A stretch of DNA of 37,105 nucleotides. It comes from an uncultured SAR116 cluster alpha proteobacterium. Its GTDB lineage: Bacteria; Pseudomonadota; Alphaproteobacteria; Puniceispirillales; GCA-002684695. Position numbers and translations under genes: made by a program. The stretch covers positions 126,905-164,009 of the forward strand of contig CACBIM010000003.1 in NCBI GenBank assembly GCA_902539295.1. The letters are read 5' to 3'. Below the pieces are notes generated by a model. It was not told where the DNA came from, did no database searches, and saw only the letters and a list, made by a program, of their open reading frames with translations. This document shows, piece after piece, positions 1 to 10,040 of the stretch (position 1 is its first letter; every line of letters begins with the position of its first letter).

Positions 1-1250
1 ACTGTAACAGTAATTAAATTCTGATAATCACATTTTCTATCATGATTAATTGTAGAAATTTCAAGTCCTTTCTGCTTTGCAATTTGAATGGAATTAATAA
101 TGTTTACTGTGTCAATATGACTTTTAAATATACCACAGAATACAGAAGATAAAATAGATGAACTATTTATCTCTGAAGCTTTACCATCAAACTCTATTTT
201 AACAGAAATAATATTTTGCTCGCCCACATTAACTTGTCCTAAAAAACTTCCTAATAATTCTGAAAGTTTTGCATATGGTTTTATGATGGGAGCTTCATCA
301 GCGCTAATTGAAGGTGTATTTAAAGAGTTTATTATGGCTCCTTTTAATAAATAATCAGAAATTTGCTCAGCTATCTGATTTGCAACTTTTTCCTGAGCTT
401 CAAGAGTGCTCGCGCCTAAATGAGGGGTTAAAATAGTATTAGGAGTTTTAAATAAAACATTAGATACAGCAGGTTCTTTTTCAAAGACATCTATTGCTGC
501 GCCATGAATATGATTAGATTTAATTGCATCTGATAATGCTTTTTCATCTATAAGACCTCCCCTAGCACAATTTATTATCCATGCACCTTTTTTTATTGAG
601 TAAATATTATTTGAATTGATTATATTCCTTGTTGAATCTGTTAGAGGAGTATGAATTGAAATAATATCAGATGAACCTAACAAGTTTTCAAAAGATACTT
701 TTTCAATTCCTAACTCCTTTGACTTATCATCAGTTAAGAATGGATCATACACTTGAACATTCATTTTTAGCCCTTTAGCTCTGTCTACGACGATAGATCC
801 AATATTACCGCAACCAATTAAGCCTAACTTCTTGCCTGTTATTTCAGTTCCAACAAATTTTGATTTTTCCCACTTACCTTTTTTTGTAGAAACATTTGCA
901 TCTGGTATCTGTCTAGCAAGAGACATTATCATTGCAATAGTATGCTCAGCTGTAGTAATAGAATTGCCGTGTGGCGTATTCATCACAATTATTCCTTTAG
1001 ATGTTGCAGAATCAATATCAATATTGTCTACACCTATGCCAGCTCTTCCAATAACTTTTAAATTTGAGGATAATAATAATATTTCTTTATCAACATTTGT
1101 ATTTGATCGAATTGCAAGTGCGTCATAATTGTGAATGATTTTTTTTAACCTCTCACGACTTATGTCAGGTAGATAATCAACATCAATACCCTTATTTTTA
1201 AAAATTGATATAGCGCTATCACTCAAATGATCAGAAATTAAAACTTTCAT
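1..1250 (-). CDS. serA: D-3-phosphoglycerate dehydrogenase (3' end cut by window edge)
   Basis: First step of serine biosynthesis: NAD-dependent oxidation of 3-phosphoglycerate to 3-phosphohydroxypyruvate in the cytoplasm. About 416 codons are present, read from an ATG at 1250 down to base 1 without a stop, so the C-terminus is outside the window. Visible motifs are GRAGIGVDNID (67-77), the nucleotide-binding GCGNIGS (145-151), NCARGGLIDE with R229, E258 in FEKEP, and H276 in TPHLGAS, the usual catalytic Arg/Glu/His set. Residues after about 315 look like the allosteric substrate-binding domain of the long (about 525 aa) SerA type; the expected ACT domain would lie off the edge. The ATG overlaps the TGA stop of serC as ATGA, so serC-serA are probably translationally coupled. 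The assignment is firm. Confidence 0.96.
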   Translation of the reverse strand, partial: MKVLISDHLSDSAISIFKNKGIDVDYLPDISRERLKKIIHNYDALAIRSNTNVDKEILLLSSNLKVIGRAGIGVDNIDIDSATSKGIIVMNTPHGNSITTAEHTIAMIMSLARQIPDANVSTKKGKWEKSKFVGTEITGKKLGLIGCGNIGSIVVDRAKGLKMNVQVYDPFLTDDKSKELGIEKVSFENLLGSSDIISIHTPLTDSTRNIINSNNIYSIKKGAWIINCARGGLIDEKALSDAIKSNHIHGAAIDVFEKEPAVSNVLFKTPNTILTPHLGASTLEAQEKVANQIAEQISDYLLKGAIINSLNTPSISADEAPIIKPYAKLSELLGSFLGQVNVGEQNIISVKIEFDGKASEINSSSILSSVFCGIFKSHIDTVNIINSIQIAKQKGLEISTINHDRKCDYQNLITVT

Positions 1251-2395
1251 TTTTTATAAATACTTTCCCAACCAAATTGTAACCATTTAGTTAAGTACTC
1301 TAAATCTAATTTTTCTACTGTAGGACCACACCAAATTCTGAGACCAAGAGGCGCTGTTCTATAACTTTTAATGTCAAATGCTACATTATTTTCTTCAAGA
1401 TAAGATATAAAATTTTCCATTCTTTTTTCTTGTTCATTTTTTTCCAATAAACAAAACCATGGGTCAATTATCTTTAGACATACTGAGGTTTTGGATCTAT
1501 AAATCTCATTTTCAGCTAAAAAATCTATCCACATATTCTCACTGCAAAATTTTTTAAATACTTCATAATTTTCTTGAGTTTTTTGTTTTAGAAAATCCAT
1601 TCCACCATTTGATACAGCCCATCTTATAATTGAGAGCCAGTCTTCTACTAAAAGGAGTGAGGGAGTATTTATAGTAAGACCATTAAAAATCTGAAGATTT
1701 AATTTTCCATCTTTTTTTAAATTGAATAATTTTGGCATTGGCCATTTTGGTTCATAATTATTTATACGTTTGACAGCATTTGGAGACAAAACTAGCATGC
1801 CATGAGCACCTTCACCACCGAGTGCTTTTTGCCAACTAAAGGTTAGAATATCAATTTTTGTCCAGTCTATTTCATAAGCAAATACTGCTGAAGTTGCATC
1901 ACAAATTGTCAAGCCCTCTCTATTATAAGGTATCCAATCAGCATTAGGCAAACACACTCCGCTGGTTGTCCCATTCCAAGTAAAAACAACATCATTTTGA
2001 AAGTTTACTTTATTCAAATCTGGAAGACTACCGTACTCCTCTTTAATAATATTTACATTTGGGAGTTTTAACTGTTTAGAAATATCATCTGCCCAGTCAT
2101 TACCGAATGAATCCCAAACCAATACATCTATATCTTTTATTCCTAATGAATTCCATAAAGCAATTTCAAAAGCACCTGTATTAGATCCAGGAAGAATTCC
2201 AAGTAAAAAATCATCAGGTAATTTAAGTAATTTTTTTGTTTCTTCTATACATTTTTTTAACTTTAATTTTCCATCACTTGACCGATGGGACCTACCTATC
2301 AAACTATTATTGAGTTCGCTTAATGACCATCCTCTAAATTTTGCTGTTGGTCCTGAAGAAAATGAAGGATTTAGGGGTTTTATAAGCTCAGTCAT
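1247..2395 (-). CDS. serC: Phosphoserine aminotransferase
   Basis: PLP enzyme that transaminates 3-phosphohydroxypyruvate with glutamate to give phosphoserine, the step after SerA. 382 residues from the ATG at 2395. The start NPSFSSGPTAKFRGW is the alphaproteobacterial SerC N-terminus. SWQKALGGEGAHG holds the PLP lysine (K190), preceded by the aspartate-containing strand CDATSAVFAYE. The frame also opens at a TTG at 2404, directly after the glmM stop, but the ATG three codons later matches family starts better and is preferred. No clear Shine-Dalgarno sequence is seen, so translation may couple to glmM. It ends inside the serA start codon. Serine pathway genes following glmM form the end of a long co-directional run. 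Confidence 0.96.
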   Translation of the reverse strand: MTELIKPLNPSFSSGPTAKFRGWSLSELNNSLIGRSHRSSDGKLKLKKCIEETKKLLKLPDDFLLGILPGSNTGAFEIALWNSLGIKDIDVLVWDSFGNDWADDISKQLKLPNVNIIKEEYGSLPDLNKVNFQNDVVFTWNGTTSGVCLPNADWIPYNREGLTICDATSAVFAYEIDWTKIDILTFSWQKALGGEGAHGMLVLSPNAVKRINNYEPKWPMPKLFNLKKDGKLNLQIFNGLTINTPSLLLVEDWLSIIRWAVSNGGMDFLKQKTQENYEVFKKFCSENMWIDFLAENEIYRSKTSVCLKIIDPWFCLLEKNEQEKRMENFISYLEENNVAFDIKSYRTAPLGLRIWCGPTVEKLDLEYLTKWLQFGWESIYKK

Positions 2396-2404
2396 ATTTA
2401 GCAA

Positions 2405-3739
2405 TTAATACTTAGAAAATATTTTTTCGAATTCACCAATTGTTGATTTTATAAGTGTTGAATTATTACTTTCAACCATAATGCGAATAATTTTTTCTGT
2501 TCCGGAGGGTCTTACAATAACACGAGCGTCATCTTTTACTTTTTGGATAACCTTATGAATTTGTTCCTTTAATTCAACTTTATCTAATATATCTTTATCA
2601 ATACCTTTGATATTGTGGATAGTTTGAGGTATAGGAGTAAATTTTTTAAAAAAATTACTTGATAATTTGTTTTCTCTGACCAACTCACATAAAATAATTA
2701 ATGCATTCATTAGGGCATCACCTGTCTTTGATAGATGTGGAATTAAAATATGCCCTGATGGCTCACCACCCAAAGAATAATCAAATTGGTTAATAGCTTC
2801 TGATATATACCTATCTCCAACATCAGCTCTCATTAAATTTATTCCTATATTATTTAACCATAAGTCAAATGCATGATTAGTCATTGAGGTGCCTACAATT
2901 GTGGAGTTCTTCAGTTCACCCTCTCGTTGTAATTTAATTACCAAAACAGCTAAGAGTTGATCACCATCAATAATATTGCCTTTCTCATCAGAAACTATTA
3001 AACGATCGGCATCACCATCAAAAGCAATACCAATATCTGCTTTATTATCAATCACCGCAGCAGCCATATTTCTTGGGTAGACTGCACCACAGTTTTTATT
3101 TATATTGAACCCATCTGGATCTATATTGATAGGCACAACCTCAGCACCAAGCTCAAAAAGCGCTTGTGGAGCTGCTTTATATGCAGCACCATTAGCACAA
3201 TCAACAACTATTTTTAAATTTTCTAATCTCTGATTTTTATCAATACTGGATTTTACAGCCTCTATATAACGCCCCACTGCATCCTCTAATCTTTTTACTC
3301 GGCCTAATTTACTTGGATCTGCAAGTTTTATTTCTTGCCGTATAAGGCATGAAATTTTATTTTCCATGCTGTCAGAAAGCTTAAGACCGTCAGGACCAAA
3401 TAGCTTAATGCCATTATCTTCTGATGGATTATGTGAAGCTGAAATCATAACACCTAAATCAGCTCTAAAAGACCTTGTTAACCTTGACACACCAGGAGTT
3501 GGTATTGGTCCAAGAGTAAGACAATCCATGCCCATTGAAGCGAATCCTGCTACCAGAGCAGGCTCGAGCATATAGCCTGATAAACGGGTATCTTTTCCAA
3601 TTATTACTCTATTTAAATTTGAACCACCTTTTCCAAAATAAATACTAGCAGCTGAAATTGCAACTTTTTGGATTAGTTCAGCTGTCATTGGCCATTGGTT
3701 AACCTTGCCTCTTATCCCATCTGTGCCAAAGATATTCAT
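2405..3739 (-). CDS. glmM: Phosphoglucosamine mutase
   Basis: Interconverts glucosamine-6-phosphate and glucosamine-1-phosphate on the way to UDP-GlcNAc for peptidoglycan and LPS. 444 residues, the normal family length. The four-domain phosphohexomutase signatures are all present: phosphoserine loop ISASHNPSEDNG with S102, metal loop DGDADR (241-246), sugar loop GGEPSGH (324-330), and phosphate loop RPSGTE (410-415). ATG start at 3739, preceded by a purine-rich AAAGAG. It follows folP after a 59-base gap that contains a TATAAT, so it could have its own promoter. The folP-glmM neighbourhood is common in proteobacteria. Confidence 0.97.
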   Translation of the reverse strand: MNIFGTDGIRGKVNQWPMTAELIQKVAISAASIYFGKGGSNLNRVIIGKDTRLSGYMLEPALVAGFASMGMDCLTLGPIPTPGVSRLTRSFRADLGVMISASHNPSEDNGIKLFGPDGLKLSDSMENKISCLIRQEIKLADPSKLGRVKRLEDAVGRYIEAVKSSIDKNQRLENLKIVVDCANGAAYKAAPQALFELGAEVVPINIDPDGFNINKNCGAVYPRNMAAAVIDNKADIGIAFDGDADRLIVSDEKGNIIDGDQLLAVLVIKLQREGELKNSTIVGTSMTNHAFDLWLNNIGINLMRADVGDRYISEAINQFDYSLGGEPSGHILIPHLSKTGDALMNALIILCELVRENKLSSNFFKKFTPIPQTIHNIKGIDKDILDKVELKEQIHKVIQKVKDDARVIVRPSGTEKIIRIMVESNNSTLIKSTIGEFEKIFSKY

Positions 3740-3787
3740 TAATTTATTCTCTTTAATTTTTTTTCAAACTATAACATCACTGGATTT

Positions 3788-3793
3788 ATTATA
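3788..3793 (-). promoter_or_regulatory. Possible -10 element ahead of glmM
   Basis: The minus strand reads a perfect TATAAT in the folP-glmM gap, about 48 bases before the glmM ATG. No convincing -35 sits 16-18 bases upstream (only AT-rich sequence inside the folP end). In so AT-rich a genome such a hexamer can arise by chance, so this is only a candidate. Confidence 0.28.
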
Positions 3794-3798
3794 ATAGT

Positions 3799-4878
3799 TC
3801 AAAATTGTTTATTTAAATAATTACTTATGTTTAGAGCTTGATTAGTTTCAAATACGTCATGGACCCTTATAATCTGCAAGCCCAAAATATTAGCATAACA
3901 TAATAAAGAAATTGAACCTGCCATTCTATCATTTGCAACTTCGTTGTTTGACAAAGCAGCTATTGTAGATTTACGTGATGCTCCAAGCAATACAGGTACA
4001 CCTAGAGTCTGAAACATAGGCAACCAAGCCATAATTTGCATATTGTGTTCTGGGTTTTTACCAAAACCAAAACCTGGATCTATTGCAATTCTACTTTTTT
4101 TGATTCCAGCAGATAAAGCAACGTTAATCTTATTTTCTAGAAAATTGTATATTTCAATTGGAGCAAATTGATAGGATGGTTTAATTTGCATTGTCTCTGG
4201 AGTGCCTTGCATATGCATTATAACTATAGAAACATTATTCTTAGATATTAAAGATGGCGTCAATGGATCAGACATACCCGAAATATCATTAATAATTTTT
4301 GCACCATTATCTATCGCTTTTTCCATAACCAAATGTTTTCTTGTGTCTGCACTAACGAGATAACCTTTTTTGGATAATGCTTTAATAACGTTTAATACCC
4401 TATTAGCTTCTTCTTTGTCGCTGACATATTCCGCATTTGGTTTTGTTGATTCACCACCTACATCAATTATATGTGCTCCATGAGCACACATACTTTTTGC
4501 ATGCTCTATAGCTTTATTTTCATCATCATAATTGCCACCATCATAAAAGCTATCAGGAGTAACATTCAGAATACCCATAATCTTAACAGTATTCATTTCT
4601 AAATTTTCAAAATTTGTTTTATTAATAAAAATATTATTAAACTTATCCCTTAAAACTCCTCCAACTGCATTAGAAATATTTTCAGCTTCTTTAAATGATA
4701 TACTTTGAGCGAAGTATTGCTCTTTATCATACCATATAATATCTATATCATCTTTACGTTGGCTGTTTATGGGTTTTAATATATTAGGTTTCAACCATAC
4801 AAGGCCTTGAGTTAAGACCGCGTTTGGAATTAAATCTATATTTTTAGGTAAATATAGAATACTATCTTTATTTTTCAT
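3799..4878 (-). CDS. folP: Dihydropteroate synthase
   Basis: Condenses p-aminobenzoate with 6-hydroxymethyl-dihydropterin diphosphate in folate synthesis. 359 residues. The first ~95 are an N-terminal extension not needed in the E. coli-type enzyme, which is about 280 aa. The TIM barrel then shows MGILNVTPDSFYDGG (101-115), IIDVGGESTKP (137-147), the ADTR strand, IDPGFGFGKNPEHN (266-279) and the C-terminal LLGASRKS, all standard pterin and pABA site motifs. The ATG at 4878 directly follows the ftsH TAA (TAAATG), so re-initiation after FtsH is likely. What the N-terminal extension does cannot be told from sequence. Confidence 0.96.
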   Translation of the reverse strand: MKNKDSILYLPKNIDLIPNAVLTQGLVWLKPNILKPINSQRKDDIDIIWYDKEQYFAQSISFKEAENISNAVGGVLRDKFNNIFINKTNFENLEMNTVKIMGILNVTPDSFYDGGNYDDENKAIEHAKSMCAHGAHIIDVGGESTKPNAEYVSDKEEANRVLNVIKALSKKGYLVSADTRKHLVMEKAIDNGAKIINDISGMSDPLTPSLISKNNVSIVIMHMQGTPETMQIKPSYQFAPIEIYNFLENKINVALSAGIKKSRIAIDPGFGFGKNPEHNMQIMAWLPMFQTLGVPVLLGASRKSTIAALSNNEVANDRMAGSISLLCYANILGLQIIRVHDVFETNQALNISNYLNKQF

Positions 4879-6795
4879 TTATGTAGGTTGATGACCAGGC
4901 TTTATTCTACCAGAATTAGATGGAATAGATGTTCTAGGTTTTTTCCCAGCAATCGGATCAACTTTATGATCTAATTTTTCATCTTTATCTAATTTCTTAC
5001 CTTTAGTTATGTTATCAATGTCATCACTATTAAGTGTTTCATACTCAAGTAACGCGTTTGCTATCAGATCTAGGTCTTTCTTTTTCTTTTTAAGTATTTT
5101 AGATGCATCTAAATATGCGTCGTCAACTATTTTTCTAATCTCTTCATCAATAATTCTAGCAGTAGAGTCAGATAGATTTTTTTGTTGGGAAACTGACCTG
5201 CCAAGAAATACTTCCTGCTCATCAGCACTGTATGCTAAGAAACCTAACTTATCGGAAAGTCCCCATTCGGTAACCATACGTCTAGCAGTGTCAGATACCA
5301 TTCTAATGTCAGAGGATGCACCTGTTGTTACCTTATCTTCACCAAAAATCATTTCTTCAGCTATTCTACCACCGCAAGCAACCCTAAGATCCGCATAAAG
5401 CTTGTCACGTGCCATAGAAATTCTGTCACCTTCAGGTAATCTCATAACCATACCCAAGGCTCTACCTCTCGGAATGATAGTAGCTTTATGTATAGGATCA
5501 GAAGCTGGACAATTTATTGCAACAACAGCATGGCCTGCCTCATGATATGCAGTTAATTTTTTTTCTTCGTCAGTCATAACCATTGATCTTCTTTCAGATC
5601 CCATCATAACTTTATCTTTAGACTCTTCAAATTCAAGGTTTGATACTGTCCTTCTACCTTTCCTAGCAGCCAACAAAGCAGCTTCGTTTACTAAATTAGC
5701 TAAATCAGCTCCAGAAAATCCAGGTGTGCCTCTTGCAATTGTTCTTGGCTGAACATCATCAGATAAGGGCACTTTTTTCATATGGACTTTCAAAATCTTT
5801 TCTCTACCAAGGATATCTGGATTTGGAACTACAACTTGCCTATCAAATCTTCCAGGTCTTAGCAATGCAGGGTCAAGAACATCTGGCCTGTTAGTAGCTG
5901 CAATTAAAATCACACCTTCATTAGCCTCAAATCCATCCATCTCCACTAACAATTGATTAAGTGTCTGCTCTCTTTCATCATTTCCACCACCAAGACCCGC
6001 ACCTCTGTGTCTTCCAACAGCATCAATCTCATCAATAAAAATTATACAAGGAGCATTTTTTTTTCCTTGCTCAAACATGTCTCTAACTCTACTAGCACCA
6101 ACTCCTACAAACATTTCAACAAAATCTGACCCTGAAATAGTAAAAAAAGGAACCCCAGCTTCACCAGCTATAGCCCTGGCTAGAAGTGTTTTTCCTGTAC
6201 CAGGAGGTCCAACTAGTAGACAACCTTTTGGTATCTTACCTCCTAATCTTTGAAATTTTCCTGGATCTTTTAAAAATTCAACTATTTCTTCAAGCTCAGT
6301 CTTTGCTTCGTCTATACCAGCGACATCTTCAAAAGTAACTTTACCTTGTTTTTCAGTCAAAAGTTTAGCTTTTGATTTGCCAAAACCCATTGCCTTGCCA
6401 GATCCAGATTGCATTTGTCGCATAAAAAAGATCCAGACACCTATTAACAGAAGCATAGGAAACCAAGAAAGGAGTGTGGAAAGTATCCATGAAACTTCTC
6501 GTTCAACAGGTTTCCCGATAATTCGCACTCCACTATTTTCAAGCAATGAGACAATATTTGCACCTTGAGGTGAAAATGTAGTTATTGCTCTTCCGCTAGT
6601 TGTAGAGGCTGTAATAGAGTTACCAGATATTGTAACCTCACGAATGTTTCCAGCCTTCACAGATGAAACGAAATCGGAATATGCTAATTCAGTTGAAACT
6701 CGTCCCGAATTTCCATTTTGGAATAAATTAAAGAGTAATAATACAACAAGTATAATTGTTATCCATAAAAAGAGATTTTTGGTAAATGTATTCAA
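4879..6795 (-). CDS. ftsH: ATP-dependent zinc metalloprotease FtsH (TTG start)
   Basis: Inner-membrane AAA+ protease that degrades misassembled membrane proteins and short-lived regulators. 638 residues with transmembrane helices at about 8-25 and 104-126 around a periplasmic domain. The AAA module has Walker A GPPGTGKT (196-203), Walker [12 protein letters not shown] and the second-region-of-homology arginines in RPGRFDRQ. Zinc site HEAGH (418-422). The start codon is TTG, sharing TTGA with the tilS TGA stop. Residues from here ([11 protein letters not shown]) match the family N-terminus, and AGGG lies 7 bases upstream (6803-6806). The tilS-ftsH order is classical. The C-terminal tail is Lys/Asp-rich and low-complexity. 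Confidence 0.98.
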   Translation of the reverse strand: MNTFTKNLFLWITIILVVLLLFNLFQNGNSGRVSTELAYSDFVSSVKAGNIREVTISGNSITASTTSGRAITTFSPQGANIVSLLENSGVRIIGKPVEREVSWILSTLLSWFPMLLLIGVWIFFMRQMQSGSGKAMGFGKSKAKLLTEKQGKVTFEDVAGIDEAKTELEEIVEFLKDPGKFQRLGGKIPKGCLLVGPPGTGKTLLARAIAGEAGVPFFTISGSDFVEMFVGVGASRVRDMFEQGKKNAPCIIFIDEIDAVGRHRGAGLGGGNDEREQTLNQLLVEMDGFEANEGVILIAATNRPDVLDPALLRPGRFDRQVVVPNPDILGREKILKVHMKKVPLSDDVQPRTIARGTPGFSGADLANLVNEAALLAARKGRRTVSNLEFEESKDKVMMGSERRSMVMTDEEKKLTAYHEAGHAVVAINCPASDPIHKATIIPRGRALGMVMRLPEGDRISMARDKLYADLRVACGGRIAEEMIFGEDKVTTGASSDIRMVSDTARRMVTEWGLSDKLGFLAYSADEQEVFLGRSVSQQKNLSDSTARIIDEEIRKIVDDAYLDASKILKKKKKDLDLIANALLEYETLNSDDIDNITKGKKLDKDEKLDHKVDPIAGKKPRTSIPSNSGRIKPGHQPT

Positions 6796-8180
6796 AATAT
6801 AGCCCTAGGTGTTATCGGTTTAATAAATTTTATATTTATATTATATTCTTTTCTAATAAATACTAATAAATTATCACTAACGTTAATGTGGTTATCACAA
6901 TTCATATCGTCAAGATAAAATTTTATTTTTTTAAAATTAAATATTTTTAAACTTACAGGTATATATGCCAATGCTTCGATTGGAATTTTAAATGTTTTTG
7001 AAAATATATTTTGTAATAATATAGGGTGTTTTTGTTGAAGGCACTCAAACTCTATTTCCGGTTTTGAAAAAATTTGCCATCTGTTATCAAATATCATGTT
7101 TCCCAAATGAGACATAACTCTCTTTTTTGTGTTGTACTGAGACCAACGTAAAATAAAAATTCTTTGATATCTGTAAATTATTTTACATCCACCAAGAGTT
7201 CTTCCTGGCATTTTTGAGAGCTTATCATTATATTTAACTAGATGTTTTAATAGTGAACTTGCACATTTTTTCCTAACAAAGTATTTTTTTCCTCCTATAG
7301 TTTTTATTATCAACATCAAAACTCTTAAAGCTATGCTCTTATTTAAATTTGATAATGTAGGTATATCAAGTACACTAAAGCCTAAATTATGAATTGGGAA
7401 ACTAGAAGAACATATTTGATTGATTTTTTCATCTATAATATTAGTTATACCACTAATAAAAAATGAGGATAAATAAATATTCTTAATAAGTTTTTTCCTT
7501 TTATTGATTTGACCCAATATTTTTCTTATTTTAACTCTATCAAATTTTGTATCAAAATTTGATGGGTCTACTTCAAATTGAATTGAATATTTTTTACATG
7601 TCTTTGTAATTGAATTTTTTGTAAATTGATGAAAAGGTCGAATAACAGGTGTATTAAACCAATAATTTAAAAACTTAATACCGGATGCACCCCAAAAACC
7701 AGTATTTTTAGACATTCTCATAAAAACTGTTTCAACTTGATCATTTAAATGATGGCCTAAAAATAATATAGCATTTTTAGATTTTGCAATTGAGGATAAT
7801 ATTTCTAATCTTTTGAAATGCGCCCATTCTTGTAAGCCACTATTTCTGCACTTTTTATTTAATTTAATAATCTCTGCATCTATATTAGTCATTTTGAGTC
7901 TATTCAGAGTTATTTTCGCTTCCTCAAAGGAGGACTTTCTGAACTGGTGATCTACAATAACAGCATGAATTTTATAACTATATTTTATTCCAAAATTCTT
8001 AAGAAAGTAGGACAGCAGCATACTATCTGGTCCTCCAGATACACCTATAACTAATTGTTTAGAAAATAATAATTTATTAAAGCTTAAAAATGAAAAGAGA
8101 TTATTTATAAATTCATCTTTATCAATTATTTCATCATTAAGTGAATAATCAATCGCACGCCTTATCGGCTTTGAGTTCAT
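6792..8180 (-). CDS. tilS: tRNA(Ile)-lysidine synthetase
   Basis: Converts C34 of tRNA-Ile2 (CAU anticodon) to lysidine with ATP and lysine, so that it reads AUA and is charged with isoleucine. 462 residues. The PP-loop SGGPDS is at 48-53, with [14 protein letters not shown] and the following GASGIKF segment typical of TilS. The C-terminal half is AT-driven (Lys/Ile/Asn-rich) and poorly conserved. The ATG at 8180 lies 32 bases inside the end of cpoB, giving a longer leader before the PP-loop than E. coli TilS. No internal Met precedes the PP-loop, so this start or a nearby non-ATG codon must be used. The likely substrate tRNA is encoded at 35659-35735. Confidence 0.93.
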   Translation of the reverse strand: MNSKPIRRAIDYSLNDEIIDKDEFINNLFSFLSFNKLLFSKQLVIGVSGGPDSMLLSYFLKNFGIKYSYKIHAVIVDHQFRKSSFEEAKITLNRLKMTNIDAEIIKLNKKCRNSGLQEWAHFKRLEILSSIAKSKNAILFLGHHLNDQVETVFMRMSKNTGFWGASGIKFLNYWFNTPVIRPFHQFTKNSITKTCKKYSIQFEVDPSNFDTKFDRVKIRKILGQINKRKKLIKNIYLSSFFISGITNIIDEKINQICSSSFPIHNLGFSVLDIPTLSNLNKSIALRVLMLIIKTIGGKKYFVRKKCASSLLKHLVKYNDKLSKMPGRTLGGCKIIYRYQRIFILRWSQYNTKKRVMSHLGNMIFDNRWQIFSKPEIEFECLQQKHPILLQNIFSKTFKIPIEALAYIPVSLKIFNFKKIKFYLDDMNCDNHINVSDNLLVFIRKEYNINIKFIKPITPRAIF

Positions 8181-9240
8181 TTATTTTCCTAACAAAACGT
8201 TCTGGTGGGTCCACGATAAAATTAAGCGAGTTTTCAAAAACGGTACATGCTTGTTCTGGAGGAGCAACATAACTCATTGCTTGTGCTATTCTTAGAGTAG
8301 TATCAACAGTTCTTGGGTCATCTGGATATTTATCATTAAACTCAATATCACTAAATGCAGAGTCTTCATATTTTTTCTGCTTGAACATTACACCCCCATA
8401 CCAATAGTGAGCATCTCTATTTTTTTCATGATTGGGATGAAGTACCATAAACTCTTTTAGGGCTATTTCTGCTTCATCATATTTTCTCTTTAAAGCCAGA
8501 TCTAGTGAAAACTTGAACTGCTCTTCAGGAGCTAAGTCAGGCAAAATTGTATTTATAGAAATTTCATTCTCATCCTCATTAACTGACAATACACCAAGAG
8601 TTCCATTTTCATTTTGACTTACTTCAACTTCACCAACTAATTGAGTGGATGCAGTTGACGTTATTTCTTCGGTATTATCAGAAATTTTGCTATTTAAACC
8701 AGAATTGTTATTACTGGAAATATCTCCTTGAATTTGGTTTGGAGCAATCGTATCAGAATTCAACAAAGATTCCATTCTCATTATTCTAATTTCAGATTTA
8801 CCAATTAAATCTAGAGTTGAATTAAACCTAGAATCAATAATTCTTATTTTATCTTTCAAAATTAATATTTCCTGACTTAGGGCATCGTTATTGAAATTAG
8901 AGGATGTGTTTTGAATATTATCGAGGGTTTGATTTTTAAGTTTTGAGTTTATTTTATCTACCTCTTGTTTCAATAATGATAAATCAACTTCTACTATTCC
9001 CCTAAGTTCTTTAACTGCATTTTCCAAAGCATCTATTCTCTTTTGTTGACCAGAACTTATTACTGAAGCACCCTCACCACCGTTATTGTAAACATACTTT
9101 TCCAAGTCAGCTAACTGCTTACTCAATTGCTGAAATCTGCCGGAAATACTATCAATATTAGTCTGCGAAAAAGCTGGGAAGTTTAAGATTAAAATTATAC
9201 CAAAGATAAATATTTCATATGAAAAAAATCTTTTTAACAT
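8149..9240 (-). CDS. cpoB: Tol-Pal system protein CpoB/YbgF (coiled coil plus TPR)
   Basis: Periplasmic partner of the Tol-Pal machine; in E. coli it links Tol to septal peptidoglycan synthesis. 363 residues from the ATG at 9240. A GTG two codons upstream (9246) is possible but less likely. The hydrophobic N-terminus up to PAFSQ reads as a Sec signal peptide. Residues about 30-160 are a coiled coil, followed by a low-complexity Ser/Asn/Glu linker. The C-terminal ~125 residues carry TPR-type helices (FKFSLDLALKRKYDEAE, HPNHEKNRDAHYWYGG). It follows pal but is separated from it by an intrinsic terminator, so it may be expressed at a lower level than pal. Confidence 0.9.
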   Translation of the reverse strand: MLKRFFSYEIFIFGIILILNFPAFSQTNIDSISGRFQQLSKQLADLEKYVYNNGGEGASVISSGQQKRIDALENAVKELRGIVEVDLSLLKQEVDKINSKLKNQTLDNIQNTSSNFNNDALSQEILILKDKIRIIDSRFNSTLDLIGKSEIRIMRMESLLNSDTIAPNQIQGDISSNNNSGLNSKISDNTEEITSTASTQLVGEVEVSQNENGTLGVLSVNEDENEISINTILPDLAPEEQFKFSLDLALKRKYDEAEIALKEFMVLHPNHEKNRDAHYWYGGVMFKQKKYEDSAFSDIEFNDKYPDDPRTVDTTLRIAQAMSYVAPPEQACTVFENSLNFIVDPPERFVRKINELKADKACD

Positions 9241-9288
9241 TACCACACCAATTATAATTTTGATTTTAATTTATATTTTTAAATAGGC

Positions 9289-9318
9289 AAAAAAAAGGCA
9301 CCTTTTGAGGCGCCTTTT
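9289..9318 (-). terminator. Rho-independent terminator after pal
   Basis: On the minus strand a GGCGCC / GGTGCC stem with a 6-base TCAAAA loop is flanked by AAAA and followed by eight T. One pair is G-U only when read on the minus strand (it is A-C on the plus strand), which fixes the orientation. It starts about 20 bases after the pal stop and ends about 50 bases before the cpoB start. Confidence 0.85.
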
Positions 9319-9336
9319 AAAAAATATGATTTCAAA

Positions 9337-9918
9337 TTAATCTATTGTAGTTACAGAACGTCTATTCATCGACCATGCAGCTTTGTTAGAACCTAATACC
9401 TGAGGTCTTTCCTTTCCATAACTAACTACAGAAACTCTTTCACTGTTAATGCCGACTGATATTAAATAATCTTTAACGGCTGAAGCTCTTTTCTCACCTA
9501 GTGCTAAGTTATACTCTCTAGTACCTCTCTCATCACAGTGACCCTCAATAGTAACTTTCAATGATGGGTTTTGGTTTAAAAATTTAGCTTGATTGTCAAG
9601 AACTGATCTGTCGTCATCATCTAATTCAGAACTATCATATCCAAACAGAACTCTGTCACCAACTTTAATTAAAGCAGTTTTTGGATCTGTGTCATATGAA
9701 TATGAGGTAGTACTATCAGAAGATGCTCCACTACTTGAGGTTGAAGCGCTACTACTCGAACTTGAATCAGAACTTCCACTAGAAGCAGTGGATGTAGACG
9801 ATGTAGCTGATGTAGCTGATGATCCAGAAGCACCTGTAGCGATAGCGTCTATCTCAGAAGCAGTTTCACAGGCAGTTAACAAGGCCGCTCCTGCAGCAAG
9901 TAATAAAAATCTTTTCAT
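9337..9918 (-). CDS. pal: Peptidoglycan-associated lipoprotein Pal
   Basis: Outer-membrane lipoprotein that binds peptidoglycan and, through TolB and TolA, couples the envelope layers during division. 193 residues. The start at ATG 9918 is set by GAGGGG five bases upstream (9924-9929) and by the lipoprotein signal MKRFLLLAAGAALLTAC, with C17 as the lipidated cysteine. Residues 31-72 are a linker with 25 Ser in 42 positions plus Thr, Ala and Gly. Residues ~84-192 are the OmpA/Pal domain with VLFGYDSSELD, EGHCDERGTREYN and the NRRS end motif. The frame is open further upstream, but that reading would bury the signal peptide. It has its own sigma-70-like promoter and is followed by a terminator. 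Confidence 0.96.
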   Translation of the reverse strand: MKRFLLLAAGAALLTACETASEIDAIATGASGSSATSATSSTSTASSGSSDSSSSSSASTSSSGASSDSTTSYSYDTDPKTALIKVGDRVLFGYDSSELDDDDRSVLDNQAKFLNQNPSLKVTIEGHCDERGTREYNLALGEKRASAVKDYLISVGINSERVSVVSYGKERPQVLGSNKAAWSMNRRSVTTID

Positions 9919-9949
9919 GAGGTCCCCTCGCTTACTAAATATTAAATGT

Positions 9950-9978
9950 ATAATACTCAATTCATTAATTTGTCGCAA
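9950..9978 (-). promoter_or_regulatory. Sigma-70-type promoter for pal
   Basis: Minus strand: TTGCGA (9973-9978), a 17-base spacer, then TATTAT (9950-9955). The predicted start near 9943 would give a leader of about 25 bases that contains the strong pal ribosome site. It lies in the 122-base gap between tolB and pal, which is otherwise empty. Confidence 0.65.
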
Positions 9979-10040
9979 GTTAATTAATTTTATAATAATT
10001 ATCAAGTATATAAACTCTCATTTTGGTATTTTTTTAAATT

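Noticed and set aside
5009-5398. Plus-strand open frame opposite ftsH
   Set aside because: Ser/Phe-rich shadow of a highly conserved gene; no independent support.
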